From NCBI GenBank assembly GCA_002405525.1, contig DHLY01000009.1, forward strand, positions 32,352-51,877: DNA of 19,526 nucleotides, read 5' to 3'. Shown one piece after another: positions 17,187 through 19,526 of the stretch. How positions within the stretch are numbered: position 1 is the stretch's first letter; the number at the start of each line of letters is the position of its first letter. Below the pieces are notes generated by a model that saw nothing but the letters and a program-made list of their open reading frames with translations, did not search any database and had not been told where the DNA came from. Origin of the DNA: Proteobacteria bacterium UBA4656 (GTDB taxonomy: Bacteria; Pseudomonadota; Gammaproteobacteria; Xanthomonadales; Ahniellaceae). The translations under genes and the position numbers were made by a program.

Positions 17187-17621
17187 TCACAGCCTGCGGT
17201 AGTTCTCCTCGAGGTTGCGGCGCAACGTATCCAGCGCAGCGGTCGCATCATCGCCGCGCAGCTCCAGGGCAGCGATCCGGTAGTTGAGGAAGTTGCGCAC
17301 CACCGGGTTCTCGGTCTTCGCCAGTTGCTCGCGGAAGAAAATCGGCAGTTCCTGGATCCGGCCGTCGCGGCGATACAGCCGCTCGATCGCGCGTAGGTTG
17401 AGCAGGACCGCCACCGCGGGGTCGTGGCGCAGGGCGTGGGCGAGCCGTGCGGCGCGCATCGGTCGCGGCGCCGCGCGCGCGGGAGCGGCGTGGTCGCGCA
17501 ATCCGGTCAGCGCCGGGCGGTCGGCTTCGGTGGGCGCGGCCTGCCGGGCGACTGCGGGGCCGATGCCGAGCAGGCAGGCGATGGTTGCGGAAGCGAACAG
17601 GATGGGCGTGCTGCGGATCAT
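17187..17621 (-). CDS. Small exported hypothetical protein, helical
   Basis: 144 residues starting at the ATG at 17621, which has GGAG 8 nt upstream. The N terminus looks like a Sec signal peptide (Arg3, hydrophobic stretch about 5-22, AVA|RQ cleavage near residue 25), so the product is probably periplasmic. An Ala/Pro-rich spacer (about 27-60) precedes a predicted all-helical part, with RAIERLYRRDGRIQELPIF and NFLNYRIAALELRGDDATAAL resembling TPR-like repeats. I do not recognise the family. The same frame stays open upstream as far as 19022, but that part is antisense to two better-supported genes. It is divergent from the DUF962 gene and convergent with mazG. Confidence 0.7.
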   Translation of the reverse strand: MIRSTPILFASATIACLLGIGPAVARQAAPTEADRPALTGLRDHAAPARAAPRPMRAARLAHALRHDPAVAVLLNLRAIERLYRRDGRIQELPIFFREQLAKTENPVVRNFLNYRIAALELRGDDATAALDTLRRNLEENYRRL

Positions 17622-17744
17622 GTGTCGGGCTCCGGGTCGGTTCGTGGTCCTCACAGCGATCAACGCACGGCGCGTTGTGACGTTGACTTGCGGTGCGTCG
17701 TGCGCCGCCGGAGAATGTCGGGGCACCCGCGCCGGAGTTGCCGC

Positions 17745-18059
17745 ATGAGCGCCCAACCCCAAGCATTCGCCTCGTTCCGGGAGTTCTATCCCTACTACCT
17801 GTCCGAGCACGCGAACCCGGTCTGCCGCTGCCTGCACTACCTCGGCAACACGCTGGCGCTGGCCTGCCTTGCGATGCTGGCGGGCAGCGGCAATCCGTGG
17901 TGGCTGCTTGCCGGCCTGGTCGCCGGGTATGGCTGCGCCTGGATCGGTCACTTCGTGTTCGAGAAGAATCGGCCGGCCACCTTCAGGCATCCGCTCTACA
18001 GCTTCGCCGGCGACTGGGTGATGTTCGCCGAGATGCTGCGCGGCCGGATCCGTTTCTGA
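17745..18059 (+). CDS. DUF962 / Mpo1-like membrane protein
   Basis: 104 residues, typical of bacterial DUF962 proteins. Diagnostic segments are FYPYYLSEHANPVCRCLHYLGN (14-35), a hydrophobic middle of one or two membrane helices, and GHFVFEKNRPATFRHPLYSFAGD (68-90). Conserved histidines (His22, His31, His69, His82) are candidate iron ligands: the yeast relative Mpo1 is an Fe(II)-dependent dioxygenase acting on 2-hydroxy fatty acids from phytosphingosine. The bacterial substrate is unknown, so only the family is assigned. The ATG has GGAG 7 nt upstream. It is followed after 21 bp by the NTF2-like gene, probably co-transcribed. Confidence 0.88.
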   Translation: MSAQPQAFASFREFYPYYLSEHANPVCRCLHYLGNTLALACLAMLAGSGNPWWLLAGLVAGYGCAWIGHFVFEKNRPATFRHPLYSFAGDWVMFAEMLRGRIRF

Positions 18060-18080
18060 CCCCCGCCCGCCGGTGACCCC

Positions 18081-18857
18081 ATGCATAAGATCGTGCTGCC
18101 TCTCGTCGGCCTGGGCGCCTTCGGCATCACCTTGCTCGCGCTGCTGCTGTTCGGTCCTGGCGGAGTCAGTGGCGCGGCCGATCCGTTCCTGGACGCGCTT
18201 GCGCGGCGCGACTTCGTGGCCGCCGCCGCACAGCGCTCGCGCGCTTTCCAGGAAGCGGTACCGCAGGAGGACTTCGAGCGCTTCCTGTCCGAGACCGGGG
18301 TCGGTCGGTACGCGTCCGGGCGATGGTCGGGCTGGCAGATCGAGGACGGGGTCGGTACGGTCGATGGCAGCATCACGACCGCCACCGGCGAATCGCTGCC
18401 GTTGCGACTGCGCTTCCTCAAGGAGGACGGCCAGTGGCGGATCGACGCCATCCAGCCGCTGCGCGAGGCCGAGGGGGAAGCAGCCCGCGGGGTGCCCACG
18501 CCGGTGCAGTCGGTGGGCCTGGTCCGCGACGCAACCACCCTGTTCGCCCGCGGCGTGGCGGCCGGCGACTTCTCGGCCCTGCGCGAGGCTGCCGCACCGG
18601 AGTTCAAGGCGCAGGTCACGGTCGCCGACCTCGACGCGCAATTCAAGCCGTTCGTGGACGCGGGCATCGATCTGCGCCCGCTGGAACAGGTTCCGCCGAA
18701 CCTCAGCGCCGAACCCTCGGTGGACGATGCCGGCGTGCTGCGCCTGGTCGGCTACTACGCGGTCGACGGAGCCAAGGTCGATTTCGACTACCGGTTCGTT
18801 TACCGCTTCACCGGCTGGCGGCTGTTCTCGCTGCAGGTCGAGGTGGCTCCGGAGTGA
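18081..18857 (+). CDS. Membrane-anchored protein with two NTF2-like halves
   Basis: 258 residues. One hydrophobic helix (about 4-24) after MHK suggests an N-terminal anchor or uncleaved signal, with the rest in the periplasm. The remainder appears to be two related halves. Half one (about 33-133) runs from DPFLDALARRDFVAAAA to LPLRLRFLKEDGQWRIDAIQPL. Half two (about 147-258) runs from DATTLFARGVAAGDFSALREAA to VDFDYRFVYRFTGWRLFSLQVE. Each opens with a helix bearing a 'F...(A/V)..(R/G)DF' pattern and closes with a strand pair ending in W-R, as NTF2-like/DUF4864-type domains do. No catalytic residues are evident; binding or scaffolding is more likely. The halves are my reading of the pattern, not a computed alignment. 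Confidence 0.7.
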   Translation: MHKIVLPLVGLGAFGITLLALLLFGPGGVSGAADPFLDALARRDFVAAAAQRSRAFQEAVPQEDFERFLSETGVGRYASGRWSGWQIEDGVGTVDGSITTATGESLPLRLRFLKEDGQWRIDAIQPLREAEGEAARGVPTPVQSVGLVRDATTLFARGVAAGDFSALREAAAPEFKAQVTVADLDAQFKPFVDAGIDLRPLEQVPPNLSAEPSVDDAGVLRLVGYYAVDGAKVDFDYRFVYRFTGWRLFSLQVEVAPE

Positions 18858-18910
18858 GCCGCGGCGCCCGGCATCGCGGCATCGGCGGTCAGCGTCCTCG
18901 GAGGTGGTGG

Positions 18911-18930
18911 AAAAACCCACATCCTGTGGG
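18911..18930 (-). terminator. Intrinsic terminator on the minus strand
   Basis: Read on the minus strand, CCCACA-GGA-TGTGGG is followed at once by TTTTT: a perfect 6-bp stem, 3-nt loop and 5-base T tract. No protein gene on the minus strand leads into it in this window. It is also the outermost hairpin of the array to 19052. Confidence 0.65.
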
Positions 18931-19052
18931 CTTCCAGTCGCGAATCCGGCACAGATCCGGACTCGATCCCGCGAACCATGCACTGGTGTGCGTGACCCGC
19001 GCGCGGACCATCCAAGGCCCACCTGAAAGGCTGTTTGTCACAGCATCTCAGG
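18916..19052 (-). ncRNA. Candidate structured RNA or composite palindromic repeat
   Basis: Five hairpins follow each other with centres near 18923, 18953, 18981, 19012 and 19037. Arms are 18916-18921/18925-18930 (perfect); 18941-18949/18957-18965; 18975-18978/18984-18987; 19005-19009/19016-19020; and 19022-19034/19040-19052. In the second, fourth and fifth, an A.C clash in plus-strand RNA becomes a G.U pair in minus-strand RNA. The minus-strand product would end at the T tract at 18915-18911. No minus-strand promoter is obvious, so an untranscribed dispersed repeat is an equal alternative. Confidence 0.35.
19022..19052. repeat. Second copy of the chpC/rsmE palindrome
   Basis: The 31-bp element begins CCTGAAAGGCTGT and ends CACAGCATCTCAGG. 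The 32-bp element at 5898-5929 begins CCTGAGAGGCTGT and ends CACAGTCTCTCAGG, with the same orientation and a similar T-rich loop. Thirteen-base arms pair at 11 of 13 positions here. This indicates a dispersed palindromic family. Confidence 0.65.
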
Positions 19053-19126
19053 GCGGCGAGGGCCGGCGCCGCGGCCGGGAGCCGGGTGCTTGCAGTCGAA
19101 AGGGCATCCCGCCATCGACGCCGGGT

Positions 19127-19201
19127 ACCGATGGTCGGTGGAATTCCCGCGCCGTCCGTTCATCCTTGCGGCGGCCTTCACATTCCACCGACTGCTGTCG
19201 G
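19127..19201 (+). promoter_or_regulatory. Mutually exclusive inverted repeats upstream of the response regulator
   Basis: Hairpin A is ACCGA-TGG-TCGGT (19127-19139). Hairpin B is CCGAC-TGCT-GTCGG (19188-19201). A perfect 11-bp long-range pair, GTCGGTGGAAT (19134-19144) with ATTCCACCGAC (19182-19192), uses one arm of each, so it excludes A and B. If transcribed this resembles an attenuator-like switch; as DNA it could be operator half-sites. No promoter placing it in the leader was identified. Confidence 0.4.
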
Positions 19202-19210
19202 CGTCTACTC

Positions 19211-19224
19211 TTCACTTATGTGAA
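19211..19224. promoter_or_regulatory. TTCAC-TTAT-GTGAA palindrome before the response regulator
   Basis: A perfect 14-bp interrupted palindrome, 5-bp arms around TTAT, 41 bp before the response-regulator ATG. TTCAC also occurs at 19177-19181. This size and location suit a dimeric regulator's operator, possibly autoregulatory, but the binding protein is unknown. Confidence 0.35.
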
Positions 19225-19265
19225 CCGGGCGATCCCGCGCCGGTCGCAGCCGTGAGGAGTCCCCC

Positions 19266-19526
19266 ATGAAATCCCGCGAAGAAAGCGTCGGCCTGATCCT
19301 CCTGATCGAGGACAATCGCGGAATCGCCGAGATGGTCGGCGAATTCCTCGAGCGCCGCGGCTACAGCCTCGATTATGCCTCGGACGGTGTCACCGGCCTG
19401 CGGCTGGCAACCCAGAACTCGTACGACGTGATCGTGCTCGACCTCATGCTGCCCGGCATGGACGGGCTGGACCTGTGCCGCAAGCTGCGCCAAGACGCCA
19501 AGCGATCGACCCCGGTGCTGATGCTG
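19266..19526 (+). CDS. OmpR-type response regulator, N-terminal receiver (3' truncated)
   Basis: Open from the ATG to the window end, 87 residues visible. GAGGAG (19254-19259) lies 6 nt before the ATG, a strong ribosome site. The receiver domain is plain: acidic pair Glu15-Asp16 in LLIEDN, phospho-acceptor Asp59 in VIVLDLMLPGMDGLDLC, and the beginning of the strand holding the conserved Thr/Ser (STPVLML). VLDLMLPGMDG is typical of OmpR/PhoB-family regulators, which would have a winged-helix DNA-binding domain beyond the window, but the output domain is not visible. A partner kinase is likely downstream. Confidence 0.88.
   Translation, partial: MKSREESVGLILLIEDNRGIAEMVGEFLERRGYSLDYASDGVTGLRLATQNSYDVIVLDLMLPGMDGLDLCRKLRQDAKRSTPVLML

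Larger units (their letters stand above)
18858..19265. other. About 400-bp noncoding region with multiple hairpins
   Basis: No frame here has protein-like composition, a good start and an export or fold signature. The left part (18916-19052) carries five successive inverted repeats; the right part (19127-19224) carries four more, upstream of the response regulator. These are itemised separately. Local base composition dips in GC at 18911-18960 and 19170-19225 compared with adjacent genes. Confidence 0.7.

Noticed and set aside
17683..17716. TTGACT and GAGAAT as a promoter for the DUF962 gene
   Set aside because: The spacing is 22 bp, too long for a standard promoter, and the -10 match is weak.
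18941..19020. tRNA remnant or attachment site in the hairpin array
   Set aside because: No cloverleaf, T-loop consensus or CCA end could be built; the pairing is purely local hairpins.
17622..19022. Upstream extension of the 17187-17621 minus-strand frame to a 611-residue protein
   Set aside because: The extension is antisense to the DUF962 and NTF2-like genes and would bury a good signal peptide and ribosome site at 17621.
19035..19223. 62-residue frame in the noncoding region before the response regulator
   Set aside because: No ribosome site, Arg/Ala-rich composition and overlap with inverted repeats.

Overview
The window is very GC-rich, densely coded DNA from a gammaproteobacterium. 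It most resembles the Lysobacterales (Xanthomonadales): a Chp-type chemosensory cluster, an Xps-like type II secretion (T2SS) operon, nudE-cysQ-mazG housekeeping genes, a DUF962 gene and degenerate 'GTAGGAGCGG' REP-like palindromes. The order is inferred from gene content; genus and species cannot be read from the sequence. No rRNA, tRNA, CRISPR array, prophage or insertion sequence was seen.

Layout. (1) 1-5902, plus: the 3' end of the type IV pilus chemosensory system, chpA (5'-truncated), chpB and chpC, with overlapping ends. (2) 5925-8059, minus: bioA then rsmE, converging on chpC. A 32-bp palindrome between them carries the TGA stop codons of both chpC and rsmE. (3) 8106-13582, plus: a TATAAT promoter and gspG-H-I-J-K, then gspL-M-N after an 84-bp gap with a possible second promoter. 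Pseudopilins and inner-membrane assembly genes are present; gspC, D, E and F are not. (4) 13579-14364: an inositol-monophosphatase-family phosphatase coupled to gspN. (5) 14609-16899: nudE, cysQ and mazG, three nucleotide or sulfur-nucleotide clean-up enzymes; nudE probably has a leaderless mRNA. (6) 17187-17621, minus: a small secreted hypothetical, divergent from a DUF962 membrane protein (17745-18059) and a membrane-anchored protein with two NTF2-like halves (18081-18857). (7) 18858-19265: about 400 bp of noncoding DNA, followed by the start of an OmpR-type response regulator that runs off the window.

How the parts relate. The ChpA/B/C proteins are expected to tune twitching motility and surface sensing; the Gsp proteins build the related pseudopilus for exoprotein secretion. 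The rest is core metabolism and housekeeping. Most of the window is ordinary core genome.

The least explained parts are noncoding. The 18858-19265 stretch holds five hairpins spaced about 25-31 bp apart, ending in an intrinsic terminator on the minus strand. Three of these hairpins have a plus-strand A.C mismatch that becomes a G.U pair in minus-strand RNA. Its last hairpin is a near copy of the chpC/rsmE palindrome. Next to it, the response-regulator upstream region holds mutually exclusive inverted repeats.
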